A stretch of DNA of 64,000 bases from Bacteroidales bacterium. GTDB taxonomy: Bacteria; Bacteroidota; Bacteroidia; Bacteroidales; P3. Where the stretch lies: NCBI GenBank assembly GCA_017960475.1, contig JAGCZH010000038.1, positions 1 through 64,000 of the forward strand, read 5' to 3'. This document shows, in pieces, positions 17,385 through 26,704 of the stretch. Every line of letters starts with the position of its first letter. The first letter of the stretch is position 1. The position numbers were made by a program, and so were the translations under genes. The notes beneath the pieces are model-generated. The model made no database searches. It was not told the DNA's origin and was given only the letters and a program-made list of their open reading frames with translations.

Positions 17385-18737
17385 CTATTCTTCTTTCATC
17401 CTGTCGTTGCCCCATACAGCGTTCATGGCTGCGATACATTCCTGACGGGTGATATCGTCTTTGCGTTCCAGATGGCGTTGGTAGAAAATGCAGCGCGACA
17501 GGCCGATACGGTTGATGACCACGTCTCCGGCAAAAGACTCGCATGTGGGTGCTCCACACAGACCGCAATCTATCTGAGGCAACCTTGCCTTGAGTTGGTT
17601 TATGCGTTCCATTTTCTCGAAGGCTTTGCTTCTGTCAGCGTCAAGTACAAACATCGAGCGTGGCTGAGGCGGCTCTACACGACTGTTTTCCAGCAGGTAT
17701 TGCTTCATTTTGTCCATGTCTTTCTCACGTGGTACTTCGCCATTGCGCTCGCGTTCCGCTGCTTTACGGGCACGAGAGTACATGCGGGCACCGCAAAGGA
17801 AACGGTTCTCGTAACTGAGCAATGCGCCGGCGCAGCTTTGGTCGCAGGCTCTCAGCTCCAGAAACTCCACATCCTCCACTTCCTCGTTCTCCAGTTTGTC
17901 AAGGAAGTCCATAACATTCTGTATGCCGTCAATGGAGTAGCTTTTTTTCGCAAGACAGATTCGCCGTTCTCCATTGGTAAGTGTGCTGAGGATGGCATCT
18001 GACGAAAGGTTGATGGTGCGGCTTTGCTTGGGAATGTGGTTTTTGCCCTGCTCCTTGATTTTGCGGTAGGTGCGGTTGAAAAGAGAGTCCATGTTGATCA
18101 CACCGTCTATTATGGAGCGTTTCTCTCCGATGGGGGCTTTCACAGCTGCTATCTTCGCAGCGCAGGGAGTTACGTAGAAAAGTCCTATCTCTTCGCGCGG
18201 TATGCCCCGTCTCTTAAGCTCTTCGAGGCAGTACAAGGCAGACAGGTCGAGTGGAGCCTTGATGGGAGTGATATTTTCAACGAGTGACGGGTATTTAATC
18301 TGTATCAATCGTACAATGGCGGGACAGAAACTCGAAATCAGAGGACGTATGTCCGGATTCTCACGTGCGTATTGCTCTTTGGCTTCCGCGAAAATGTTGG
18401 CGGCCGACTCCACTTCGAAGACATGGCGGAAACCAAGTTCCATCAAGGCGTCGTATATTCGTGACACACGGATTTCCTCGGGGAATTGCCCTAAAAAGAC
18501 TGCAGGTATTAGAGCCACGGAGTGTGGAAACTCATGAACCATCTGGAAATCATCCTCGTTGATGTATATGGCGTCGACAGGGCAGCTATCAAAGCATTTC
18601 CCGCAGTCGATGCAACGATGCTCTTGGATATAGGCGGTGCCGGCAGTAATACGTATTGCCTCGGTGGGGCATGCTTTCAGGCAACGCATGCATCCGATGC
18701 ATTTATTGTCGTCGATCTTTAGCGCGTGTACGAACAT
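17385..18737 (-). CDS. [FeFe]-hydrogenase-like iron-sulfur protein, putative sensor
   Basis: 450 aa. An N-terminal 2x[4Fe-4S] ferredoxin (CIGCMRCLKACP, CIDCGKCFDSCP) is followed by an H-cluster-type domain with altered signatures: SSFCPAI (135-141) for TSCCPxW, TPCAAKI (190-196) for MPCxxK, and ACDQSCAGA (297-305) for ACPGGCxGG. A C-terminal CGLCGAPTCESFAG...C (391-416) [4Fe-4S] domain follows. Each L-motif keeps its key Cys, but surrounding residues differ from the catalytic HydA in this window. The neighbours (anti-sigma-like ATPase, DRTGG protein) are typical of a widespread anaerobe cluster thought to sense redox or H2. A sensory rather than bulk catalytic role is therefore likely but not proven. 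Confidence 0.85.
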   Translation of the reverse strand: MFVHALKIDDNKCIGCMRCLKACPTEAIRITAGTAYIQEHRCIDCGKCFDSCPVDAIYINEDDFQMVHEFPHSVALIPAVFLGQFPEEIRVSRIYDALMELGFRHVFEVESAANIFAEAKEQYARENPDIRPLISSFCPAIVRLIQIKYPSLVENITPIKAPLDLSALYCLEELKRRGIPREEIGLFYVTPCAAKIAAVKAPIGEKRSIIDGVINMDSLFNRTYRKIKEQGKNHIPKQSRTINLSSDAILSTLTNGERRICLAKKSYSIDGIQNVMDFLDKLENEEVEDVEFLELRACDQSCAGALLSYENRFLCGARMYSRARKAAERERNGEVPREKDMDKMKQYLLENSRVEPPQPRSMFVLDADRSKAFEKMERINQLKARLPQIDCGLCGAPTCESFAGDVVINRIGLSRCIFYQRHLERKDDITRQECIAAMNAVWGNDRMKEE

Positions 18738-18839
18738 CTTTTCTTGGGTTGTAAAGGTTTGAAAGGTTGTAAATGTTAGAAAGTTTTTAATGTTTAAAGG
18801 GATGCCCTTATTGTCTTTTCAGCGCAGCGGCCCTTTTAT

Positions 18840-19250
18840 TTAGAAGTTCACTTCCATCTCCACTGTGGTGCCCACTCCGACTTCTGAGGTGACATTGAGT
18901 TTGTCAACGTTTTTTTGCATGTTTGGCAGACCCATTCCGGCGCCGAAGCCCATGTCTCTCACTTCGGGACGCGCCGTGGAGTAGCCTTCCTGCATAGCCA
19001 AAGCAATGTCGGGTATGCCAGGACCCTTGTCGGCGACGACCATCCTTATTTTGTCGGAATCAATGTCTACGACGACTTTGCCGCCATAGGCGTGTGCTAT
19101 GGCGTTGACTTCGGCTTCGTATAACGCCACGACGACACGCTTTACCTTGCCAGGGTCGACATTGAGTTGCTTCAGTGTTTTCTTGACCGAGCTGGATGCT
19201 TTGCCGGCATTGACAAAATCGCCTTCTATTACTGTGTATTCTTGATGCAT
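18840..19250 (-). CDS. Anti-sigma-factor-type ATPase (RsbW-like HATPase)
   Basis: 136 aa, a single HATPase_c domain. The N-box is LYEAEVNAIAHAYGG, the G1 box is VADKGPGIPD, and the G2 region is GFGAGMGLPNMQKNVD. The small size and lack of a dimerisation domain fit the SpoIIAB/RsbW-type serine kinases. It lies between the hydrogenase-like gene and the DRTGG gene, in the order seen in clusters coupling an [FeFe]-hydrogenase-like sensor to a regulatory kinase. Its protein target is not in this window. Confidence 0.85.
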   Translation of the reverse strand: MHQEYTVIEGDFVNAGKASSSVKKTLKQLNVDPGKVKRVVVALYEAEVNAIAHAYGGKVVVDIDSDKIRMVVADKGPGIPDIALAMQEGYSTARPEVRDMGFGAGMGLPNMQKNVDKLNVTSEVGVGTTVEMEVNF

Positions 19251-19310
19251 GACTATTGTTGGTAATTGGTGGTTTTTATGTCTTGAAAAATTGTGTGGTT
19301 TAGGGAACTA

Positions 19311-19652
19311 TCAGAATAATGGCTTAATGCCATTCTCATAGAGTAGTCCACACACTTTGAACATCGAGTAGGCGCAACTGAGTATTACCATGTCGTCGTC
19401 TTCGGCAAGTTCTATCATGTCTTCGGTGACTTTTTTGTTGCGTACCACAATGATTACGTCAAGCGATGCCATGTCGCATGTGCGTATGGTTTGAACATTA
19501 CAGAGCCCGGTTATCAATATGGGCGTGTCTTTAAGGGTCAACACATCGCTCATCAAGTCGGATGCGAAAGCGGTCTCTACCTCTTCGTCAAGTCGCCCTT
19601 CTCCGGTGCATACTGTTGCATTCAGCAAATTGGCTATTTCTCGGATTGTCAT
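19311..19652 (-). CDS. DRTGG-domain protein
   Basis: 113 aa, a stand-alone DRTGG-like domain. Recognisable stretches are MTIREIANLLNATV, the VETAFASDLMSDVL strand-loop, and the LDVIIVVRNKKVTEDMIELAEDDDMVILSC segment. DRTGG domains are ligand-binding or regulatory and occur in this hydrogenase-sensor cluster and in phosphotransacetylase-related proteins. It is the first gene of the three-gene minus-strand cluster. Confidence 0.8.
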   Translation of the reverse strand: MTIREIANLLNATVCTGEGRLDEEVETAFASDLMSDVLTLKDTPILITGLCNVQTIRTCDMASLDVIIVVRNKKVTEDMIELAEDDDMVILSCAYSMFKVCGLLYENGIKPLF

Positions 19653-19875
19653 TGTCTGTTATAGTTTTATGGATAGTGATTATTTGGGTTGTTTTATGTC
19701 TATGTGAATAGAATCGGTATTGTGATTGTTTGTAGTAATGTACTTCTCTCCTTATGTTTGTTAAAGTTGATAAAAAAAGTGAAGTGATATTAATATTTAA
19801 GTTATTGAATATTAGTTTGTAAATATCTTTAAACTATAAACTGTAAACTCTAAACTTTAATAAAAAAAGAAAGTG

Positions 19876-19883
19876 CAAATATA
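19876..19883 (-). promoter_or_regulatory. Probable -7 box for the DRTGG/ATPase/hydrogenase-like cluster
   Basis: TATATTTG on the minus strand fits TAnnTTTG, but no good -33 box is seen at the expected distance. It lies about 224 bp upstream of the DRTGG start. The rest of the 19653-20017 gap is AT-rich and includes AAACTxTAAACT-type repeats (about 19833-19861); I see no gene there. Confidence 0.4.
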
Positions 19884-20017
19884 CGTTTTTTTTCTGAAAG
19901 GAATGTGTTGTCGGTCTCATTTTTTTGACAATTATTGATTTTTTTTGTCTTTAATCAACTAAGGGACAATGTGGTATAGGTACGCAATTTTTTATATACC
20001 CCTACGTTATTAATTAC

Positions 20018-20953
20018 ATGAATAGTAGAATTATGGAAATGAGGCTTCATGAGGGCGACAGTGTCGCGCTTGTTGCCACAGCCCGCAAGGTTTCGCCTGT
20101 CGAGGTTGAGCCTGCGGTAAAGCTTTTCGAGTCTTGGGGGTTGCGTGTTATTGTCCCCGAAGGATTGTATGCCGCCGATTGTCAATTCGCAGGTTCCGAC
20201 AGACACCGTGCCGCGATGCTGCAGGAGCTTATCGACAACCATGATATAAAAGCTGTTTTCTGTGTGCGTGGAGGTTATGGTACTGTGCGCATTATTGATT
20301 CACTCGACTTCGCCTCTCTGGATTCTTTCCCTAAATGGATTGTGGGCTATAGCGATGTTACTGCGCTTCACAGCCATATGGCAACGCATTGCTCTATACC
20401 TTCGCTTCATGCCACAATGCCTGTCAATATTCCAACCGACGCTGTAAGCAAGGAATATCCTGCCATTAGCTCTCTTCACGACTTTTTGTTCTATGGCGGT
20501 TTGGAATATCATTTCCCCGTCGGCACCAGTTCTTTGCCTGTGTGTGGTAGGGTAGGAGAGTGCCGTGCTCCCGTGGTTGGAGGCAATTTGTCGGTGCTAT
20601 ACAGCCTTTTGGGCTCTGATTCCGATGTCGATACCGATGGGAAAATTTTATTGATCGAGGATCTCGATGAGTATCTCTATCATGTCGACCGCATGATGAT
20701 GGCTCTTAAGCGAGCAAAAAAACTGGATAGTCTTAAAGGATTGATTGTCGGTGCTTTCACCGATATGCATGACAATGCGGTTCCCTTTGGACGCGATGCA
20801 TACAGGATTGTTCTCGACGCTGTAGCCGAATACGATTACCCTGTCGCTGTCGGATGTCCCTTCGGGCACATCGGCATGGAAAACCTTCCCTTGCCGCTTA
20901 ATGCCGAGGTCGGCCTCGTTGTCTCTGAAAACGAGATATCGATTTCGCTGTAA
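20018..20953 (+). CDS. ldcA: LD-carboxypeptidase (muramoyltetrapeptide carboxypeptidase, S66)
   Basis: 311 aa, normal for the family. The nucleophile Ser lies in VGYSDVTALH. The catalytic Glu is in the IEDLDEYLYHVDRMM region and the His in PFGHIGMENLPLPL. No signal peptide is seen, so it is cytoplasmic and recycles murein peptides by cutting the L-Lys/DAP-D-Ala bond. It is the first gene of a plus-strand run of envelope genes. An ATG three codons further in (MEMRLHEGD) is an alternative start. Confidence 0.92.
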   Translation: MNSRIMEMRLHEGDSVALVATARKVSPVEVEPAVKLFESWGLRVIVPEGLYAADCQFAGSDRHRAAMLQELIDNHDIKAVFCVRGGYGTVRIIDSLDFASLDSFPKWIVGYSDVTALHSHMATHCSIPSLHATMPVNIPTDAVSKEYPAISSLHDFLFYGGLEYHFPVGTSSLPVCGRVGECRAPVVGGNLSVLYSLLGSDSDVDTDGKILLIEDLDEYLYHVDRMMMALKRAKKLDSLKGLIVGAFTDMHDNAVPFGRDAYRIVLDAVAEYDYPVAVGCPFGHIGMENLPLPLNAEVGLVVSENEISISL

Positions 20954-21000
20954 ATGTGATTGGTCATTGACCCTAAAAACTCTGTTTTAGAAAAAAGTTG

Positions 21001-21008
21001 TATTTTTG
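21001..21008 (+). promoter_or_regulatory. Probable -7 box upstream of the deacetylase gene
   Basis: TATTTTTG fits TAnnTTTG; the -33 region is not convincing. It lies in the 20954-21193 intergenic stretch, which otherwise shows no gene. Confidence 0.4.
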
Positions 21009-21193
21009 CAATCTGTTATCATGCTGCGATAGGGAAAAGAATATGCTCCTTTTGGTTTTTATATAGCTGATTATTAGAGTTAAAGTGTATGCCAGGGCTG
21101 TTTTTTTATTGTCGCTGCTGTTGACTGCATATCAATGAGGGTGATGGTAGACGAGGCGGTTTTTTACTAAAATGTTAATAGTGATATAATTAT

Positions 21194-22522
21194 ATGTTGT
21201 TGATTCATGTACCGAGGCTGACAAACAGGTTGGGATATACACTGAATGTGATTTTCCGGCACATACTGCATTCCGATTTCGAGATCACCGCCGATATCAA
21301 TGTTTTTGAAAAACATGAGGGTGCTAAGTTGTGCTATGGCCGACAACCTATTGGCGACTCCATTTTTCTCCGCTCAACCGACATCCTGTTCCAAACCACT
21401 ATTGTGGACCAGTCGCCTCGTTGCGTGGATTACAACGGTCTTCCTGGTCTTTTCCCTGTCTATAACCAGGCCAGCTGTGTGCCTTTCGATCTCCTTGCCG
21501 CCACATTTTACTGCCTGTCGCGTTATGAGGAATATCTGCCGCATTTCACTGACGAGCATGACCGTTTCCCAGCCACTGAGAGTATCGCCTACAAGGAGGA
21601 TTTCCTTAAAACTGCCGTTGTGGACAGATGGGCTCTGCTGCTGGCATCGATAATTACTGAGCGCTATCCCGATCAGACCTTTGCCCGTCGCAGCTATGAG
21701 GTTGAGAACACCGTCGATATCGACGCTGCTTATTGCTATAGACATAAAGGTATTTTCAGGACCCTCTTTGGCATGGGACGTGACTTGGTATCGAAAAACA
21801 ACGAGGGATTGTTTAGAAAGCGTATGCGTGTCTTGCTGCGCCGCGAGCCTGACCCGTTCGACACTTTTGACTTCATTATTGACGTTAATCAGCAGCATGC
21901 GGGGATGAGGCTGATGTTCTTCCCGCTTATGGCCGACTATAATGTCAACGACAAACCTATTTCCTATCAGAATGACGAATTCCGCACTTTATTGAAACAC
22001 CTTTCCGACAACGCCAGAATGGGTCTCCATGCCTCATATGCCTCCGCCGACAACACAGCTCTTATCGCCGTGGAATCAGAACGCCTTTCCTCGATATTGC
22101 ACAGGCCGACAAAGAGAAACCGCTACCATTTTTTACGTCTCCGATTGCCAGCATCCTACACGGCGTTGATTAACGAGGGCATATTGCACGACTATACCAT
22201 GGGTTATGCCGACCAACCTGGATTTCGTGCGGGTACGGGATCGACCTATCCTTTCTTTGACTTGGAAAGTGACAGCGAGACCCCACTTATGGTTCATCCT
22301 TTTGTTGCTATGGACTCCACATTTTACTACTATCTGAAAAACACTCCGGAGGAGGCCGAGATCGTTTATCGTCAGCTTATTGATGAAACCATTGCTGTCG
22401 GCGGCACGCTTTCTCTGCTTTGGCACAACCAAAGCTTGTGTGAGGATTTTGGTTGGAAGGGTTGGAGCGACCTTTACAAAAGGGTGCTGGATTATGCTGA
22501 CGGAAAGAACAGAGCGACTTAA
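21194..22522 (+). CDS. Polysaccharide deacetylase-family protein with DUF7033-like N-terminus
   Basis: 442 aa. The N-terminal ~180 residues match the domain found before polysaccharide deacetylase folds in Bacteroidota (DILFQTTIVDQ, FDLLAATFYCLSRYEEY, FPATESIAY). The C-terminal half has the NodB-like fold with DIDAAY (a metal Asp site), the GLHASY strand (His), HDYTMGYADQPGFRAGT, and a final LLWHNQSL. There is no signal peptide. The expected product is a hydrolase acting on an N-acetylated polysaccharide or glycan precursor. Its substrate is unknown. Confidence 0.82.
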   Translation: MLLIHVPRLTNRLGYTLNVIFRHILHSDFEITADINVFEKHEGAKLCYGRQPIGDSIFLRSTDILFQTTIVDQSPRCVDYNGLPGLFPVYNQASCVPFDLLAATFYCLSRYEEYLPHFTDEHDRFPATESIAYKEDFLKTAVVDRWALLLASIITERYPDQTFARRSYEVENTVDIDAAYCYRHKGIFRTLFGMGRDLVSKNNEGLFRKRMRVLLRREPDPFDTFDFIIDVNQQHAGMRLMFFPLMADYNVNDKPISYQNDEFRTLLKHLSDNARMGLHASYASADNTALIAVESERLSSILHRPTKRNRYHFLRLRLPASYTALINEGILHDYTMGYADQPGFRAGTGSTYPFFDLESDSETPLMVHPFVAMDSTFYYYLKNTPEEAEIVYRQLIDETIAVGGTLSLLWHNQSLCEDFGWKGWSDLYKRVLDYADGKNRAT

Positions 22523-22583
22523 ATAAAGCCCATTCATCATTACCCACTCTCGTTTTCTTTTTTTCAAAAAAAACTTCTGACTC

Positions 22584-23102
22584 ATGAATTACAAATCCAA
22601 ACTTCACGATATCAAAGCTTTTGTTTTCGATTTTGACGGTGTCATGACTGATGGTAGCGTGTGGATGTATGCCGACCGTGAAACCGTTCGTTGTGGCAAC
22701 ATCAAAGATGGTTATGCGATTCAGTATGCCGTCAAAAAAGGATATCTGATAGCCCTGATCTCTGGCGCTACTTCGTTGAGCATCAACAACCGTATGGAAT
22801 CCCTCGGAGTCACTCATATTTACACGGGTTGTGCGAACAAAATGGAGACATATCGCAAATTCCTTGCGGCCAACAACCTCGACGAGAAACAAGTGCTATG
22901 CATGGGTGACGATATTCCTGATTATGAAATCATGAGCCATTGTGGAGTGGCCGCATGTCCTTCCGATGCCGCTGTCGAGATAAAAGAGATCTCCGACTAC
23001 ATCTCTATCTATGCCGGTGGGAAAGGCTGTGTGCGTGATGTCATTGAGCAGACTCTGCGGCTGCATGGACAATGGTTCCATTCCGATGCCCTAAATTGGT
23101 AG
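22584..23102 (+). CDS. kdsC: 3-deoxy-D-manno-octulosonate 8-phosphate phosphatase (KdsC)
   Basis: 172 aa, the usual KdsC size. HAD motif I is DFDGVMTDG, motif II lies in LISGATS, Lys in NKMETY, and motif IV is CMGDDIPDYE. KdsC makes Kdo for lipopolysaccharide. It is separated from the deacetylase by about 60 bp and from the RlpA-like gene by 3 bp, so it is probably operonic with the latter. Confidence 0.9.
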   Translation: MNYKSKLHDIKAFVFDFDGVMTDGSVWMYADRETVRCGNIKDGYAIQYAVKKGYLIALISGATSLSINNRMESLGVTHIYTGCANKMETYRKFLAANNLDEKQVLCMGDDIPDYEIMSHCGVAACPSDAAVEIKEISDYISIYAGGKGCVRDVIEQTLRLHGQWFHSDALNW

Positions 23103-23105
23103 CTT

Positions 23106-23849
23106 ATGCATATTTCAAAACATCTGGCGATACTGTTCACCTTGCTCACTCTTTTTGTGCCGAGGACACTTCTCGCCCAAAATGTCTCTTCCACCGATAC
23201 CGTCTCTGTGCATTCCATGCGCGGCACTTTTTATAGTGATCGTTTCGTGGGCCGCAAGACCAGCAGCGGCGAGATTTTCAGTCAGAACAAATATACCGCC
23301 GCGCATCATACGTATAAGTTTGGCACCCTTCTGCTTGTCACTAATCCCAAAAACGGCAAGCAGGTCATTGTCCGTATCAACGACCGTTGTCCGAAAGCGA
23401 ATGTGCTGGATATGACAAGCAAGGCCGCCAAGCAGATCGGAGTCCAGTCTCATACCGTCCATGTGCAAGTGCTTCCCCCTCGACATTACAGTGTTTGGAA
23501 AAACCAGCATGAACTACTGGATATCCTCTCGCAAGGTCGTATGTTGGAGTATCTTAAATCGTCGGTGTCAGAGCCGTCAAAGCCCACACTACCTCAGGAT
23601 CAGTTTGAGGATGACGAGAAAACATTGTATGACTTGGAGCTCTTTTCCGCCGCCAATCGCTCTGTCGCCAAAACAAAACTGGTACATCTGCCCTTCGCTT
23701 ATCAGGACAAGGTTGTTTTTCGTGACAATGCCGCCTCCGGTGGAGTGACAATTTTACTACAACTCTCAATGACAAAAAACAGGATTAAGAAGTCCAAATT
23801 GGAACTTCAATCCATGTTTCCGGAGTTGAAAATCATTCCCTCCAAGTAA
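23106..23849 (+). CDS. RlpA-like double-psi beta-barrel protein, exported
   Basis: 247 aa. The signal peptide is MHISKHLAILFTLLTLFVPRTLLAQ. The RlpA/DPBB core spans about residues 38-122: GTFYSDRFVGRKTSSGE, AAHHTYKFGTLLLVTN, VIVRINDRCP, LDMTSKAAKQIGV. RlpA proteins bind or cleave denuded glycan strands of peptidoglycan. No SPOR domain is recognisable in the C-terminal half, which ends in a short coiled region. It lies just upstream of the type IX secretion locus. Confidence 0.85.
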   Translation: MHISKHLAILFTLLTLFVPRTLLAQNVSSTDTVSVHSMRGTFYSDRFVGRKTSSGEIFSQNKYTAAHHTYKFGTLLLVTNPKNGKQVIVRINDRCPKANVLDMTSKAAKQIGVQSHTVHVQVLPPRHYSVWKNQHELLDILSQGRMLEYLKSSVSEPSKPTLPQDQFEDDEKTLYDLELFSAANRSVAKTKLVHLPFAYQDKVVFRDNAASGGVTILLQLSMTKNRIKKSKLELQSMFPELKIIPSK

Positions 23850-23937
23850 AAATCGTTTTATTTGTTGATTTATAGTATGTAAGATATCTATTTGATAATT
23901 TTTTTTAAAAAAAATGTTATAAATAGATTATTCTTAC

Positions 23938-23945
23938 TATCTTTG
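23938..23945 (+). promoter_or_regulatory. Promoter -7 box for the type IX secretion operon
   Basis: A perfect TATCTTTG, with only a weak -33 match (TGTT about 19 nt upstream). It stands about 100 bp before the porP-like start, in an AT-rich spacer. Confidence 0.6.
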
Positions 23946-24045
23946 CATGTCAAAACTTACTTTGTAATGGGATAACCACGCAAAGTAATTTTGCATGTAT
24001 TTTATTGAAATAAAGCTTTATAAATATAATAACTACTTTCAAAAC

Positions 24046-25062
24046 ATGAAAATCGAAATCAAAAAAAACATATCAATTCTCCTATTGATATTGGGATTTT
24101 CATGTGTTGGTCATGCTCAACAGGAGGTACAATTTTCGCAATATATGTTCAATCGTCTTGCTGTGAACCCGGCCTATGCTGGTAGTTCCGGTTCGATGTG
24201 CGGTTCTTTGATGTATCGCGGACAGTGGTTAGGGCTCCGTCTTGACGCACCAACACCAGGTGGTGATGCCGGTTCTCTGCCGACAGACTATCTTTTCTCT
24301 TTCGACTCCCCTGTCAAAATTCTTCACGGCGGTCTCGGCTTGACTCTCTTCGCCGACAAAATCGGCTATAACTCGACCGTGAGCGGCTCTGTCGACTATG
24401 CTTTCCGCATCTACTGGGGGCCGGGAAACCTCTCCGCAGGTATCGAAGGCAACTTCTATAGCATCACTCGTCAAGGTGGACTTTTCGGTTACGACGACTT
24501 GTCCGGCAACCCCAACGAAATACCGACCTCATCCAGCGACCCTCTCCTGAACAATGAGGAGGTCAGCGATTTCCTTATTGACGCATCCCTGGGTCTCTAC
24601 TACCAAGTGCCAGGTTCATACTATTTCGGACTCTCTCTCAAAAACTTCCTCGGCGCCCGTAGCGAGGAGCTCAACTTCCAGACATCACGAGTTCTATATC
24701 TCTTGGGCGGCTATGAATATGTTATACCTTCCAACCCCTCTTTCCGCCTCAAGCCTTCGGCACTCATACGTACTGCCAACTTCTCGGTGTTCCAGTTCGA
24801 TGTCTCTTGCCTGCTGGAATATCAGAACCTCTTCTGGGGCGGTGTAAGCTATCGTTTCCAAGACGCCATCTCTATCCTTGGCGGTCTCAACTGGAACAAG
24901 ATGAAGATCGGCCTCGCTTATGACTTGACAACAAGCAAGCTGGGTGTGTATAAGACTGGATTCAGCTTCGGTTCCCTCGAGGCATACCTCCGCTATTGCT
25001 TCAAGATTATAATCCCTCCAAAACTGCCTTCTGTTTATCAGAATACTCGCTATCTTTTGTAA
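24046..25062 (+). CDS. porP: PorP/SprF-family type IX secretion outer-membrane protein
   Basis: 338 aa from MKIEIKKNISILLLILGF, with a signal peptide ending at GHAQ; a start 51 nt upstream would only lengthen the leader. The family hallmark is directly after the signal: QEVQFSQYMFNRLAVNPAYAGS, followed by a repeated beta-barrel (FSFDSPVKILHGGLGLTLFADKIGYNSTVSG). It is an outer-membrane barrel of the T9SS. Its place ahead of gldKLMN is the P. gingivalis porPKLMN order. Confidence 0.92.
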   Translation: MKIEIKKNISILLLILGFSCVGHAQQEVQFSQYMFNRLAVNPAYAGSSGSMCGSLMYRGQWLGLRLDAPTPGGDAGSLPTDYLFSFDSPVKILHGGLGLTLFADKIGYNSTVSGSVDYAFRIYWGPGNLSAGIEGNFYSITRQGGLFGYDDLSGNPNEIPTSSSDPLLNNEEVSDFLIDASLGLYYQVPGSYYFGLSLKNFLGARSEELNFQTSRVLYLLGGYEYVIPSNPSFRLKPSALIRTANFSVFQFDVSCLLEYQNLFWGGVSYRFQDAISILGGLNWNKMKIGLAYDLTTSKLGVYKTGFSFGSLEAYLRYCFKIIIPPKLPSVYQNTRYLL

Positions 25063-25246
25063 TGTTTACGTCAATAAACGAAACCTTTTGATAGATGTTT
25101 ACGTTTAAGTGCAGAAAAGATTTATTATAGACACTCTTGAATAAGATTAATAAGGATTTATCGCTATTATATTAATAAAGATTTTTCTAATAAATATCAG
25201 ACACTATCCATTCTTCTCTAATTTCGAAAAATAATAAATATTCAAT

Positions 25247-26605
25247 ATGAAAAAGTTTTTTTTCTTACTCGCAGGAGTTGTTTTGTTGTGGAGCTGTGGC
25301 TCTTCTGACAAAGGTGAACTCGTAGGTGTGCAGAACCGCCCCATTTTTGAGGATATCGACCTCAAGGGCATGGTCTTCATCAACCAAGGCAATTTCAGTA
25401 TGGGCGCTGGCACTCAGAATGCCACTTATGGCACCCCTCCCCAGCCTAGAACCATGCAGGTGAGTTCCTATTTCATGGATGAGACTGAGATAACCAACAA
25501 CGAATACCGCCAATTCGTTAATTGGGTCGTCGACTCAATAGCACGCCGCATGCTCGGTGAGGCTGGTATCGACGGCTTCCTTATTGAGGAAGACGAATAT
25601 GGTGAGCCCCTCGAACCCGCAATCCTCAACAAGAAGGAGAAAATCCGCTGGGACGAGCAGGAAACCCGCGAGGCTTTGGAAGACCTTTATCTGCCAGAGA
25701 AAGACCGCTTCTATCGCCGTCGTACCATCGACCCTGCCAAGCTTAACTATGAATATTACTGGATTGACTACGCTGAGGCCTCAAAGAAAGAAGCCAACAC
25801 AGCTGTTAAGGATGAATACAAGGGTACCATGTTCGCCCCACGTCCCAAAGGTTTGAACAACCGTTCCTCCCTTATCAAACGCGAGGTCGTAAACATCTAT
25901 CCCGACACCCTTTGCTGGGTTCACGACTATACCTATAGCATGAACGAGGATTTTACACGCCAATACTTCACATCTCCCGCTTACGACAACTATCCCGTTG
26001 TCGGTATCAGCTGGGTTCAGGCCAAGGCTTTCTGTGTTTGGCGTTCCAACTATTTGAACCAGTATCTCGAATCTATCGATTATACTCAGATGAACGACTT
26101 CCGTCTGCCCACCGAGGCTGAATGGGAGTACGCTGCCCGTGGCGGTATCGCTGGTGAAAGCTATCCTTGGGGCGGTCCTTACGTACGCAATCCCAACGGC
26201 TGCTTCCTGGCTAACTATGAGCCTCTGAAGGGCGCCTACGACGATGATGGCGGCGTCAAGACCCTCATGGTCGGTCACTATGCTCCTAACGACTACGGTC
26301 TCTATGATATGTCTGGCAATGTATCTGAGTGGTGTCTGGACGCTTACAACAACTCCACCTATGTTGTCGCTAACGCCCTCTCACCTTACTACAACTACAA
26401 TGCCAAGGACGACGCTTCGCCGGCAATGAAACGTAAAGTCATTCGTGGCGGTTCATGGAAAGACCAGAAATATTTCATCCAGGTTCAGACTCGCTCCTAT
26501 GAGTATCAGGACACCGCCAAGTCATATATCGGTTTCCGTTGCGTACAGCCTTACTTGGGCCGCGTCAAGGGCGACAACCTGAAATCTGCTTCCAATGTCT
26601 ATTAA
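25247..26605 (+). CDS. gldK: Type IX secretion ring lipoprotein GldK/PorK
   Basis: 452 aa. A lipoprotein signal peptide ends in LLWSC. A formylglycine-generating-enzyme-like (FGE/SUMF1) fold follows, with FINQGNFSMG, MDETEITNNEYRQFV, NYPVVGISWVQAKAFC, FRLPTEAEWEYAARGG, GLYDMSGNVSEWCLD and VIRGGSWKD. GldK forms the periplasmic ring with GldN at the outer membrane in the T9SS trans-envelope complex. Confidence 0.95.
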   Translation: MKKFFFLLAGVVLLWSCGSSDKGELVGVQNRPIFEDIDLKGMVFINQGNFSMGAGTQNATYGTPPQPRTMQVSSYFMDETEITNNEYRQFVNWVVDSIARRMLGEAGIDGFLIEEDEYGEPLEPAILNKKEKIRWDEQETREALEDLYLPEKDRFYRRRTIDPAKLNYEYYWIDYAEASKKEANTAVKDEYKGTMFAPRPKGLNNRSSLIKREVVNIYPDTLCWVHDYTYSMNEDFTRQYFTSPAYDNYPVVGISWVQAKAFCVWRSNYLNQYLESIDYTQMNDFRLPTEAEWEYAARGGIAGESYPWGGPYVRNPNGCFLANYEPLKGAYDDDGGVKTLMVGHYAPNDYGLYDMSGNVSEWCLDAYNNSTYVVANALSPYYNYNAKDDASPAMKRKVIRGGSWKDQKYFIQVQTRSYEYQDTAKSYIGFRCVQPYLGRVKGDNLKSASNVY

Positions 26606-26704
26606 TAGTGTGGATGTAAGTTGACATCACCGACATTGTTACTTCCTTTTATTAAAGAAACAATACATTAAAAATAAGTAAACATAATTAAATCAATTTG
26701 AATT

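Noticed and set aside
17356-17568. Extended N-terminus of the small outer-membrane protein
   Set aside because: It overlaps the hydrogenase-like gene in another frame and would bury the signal peptide.
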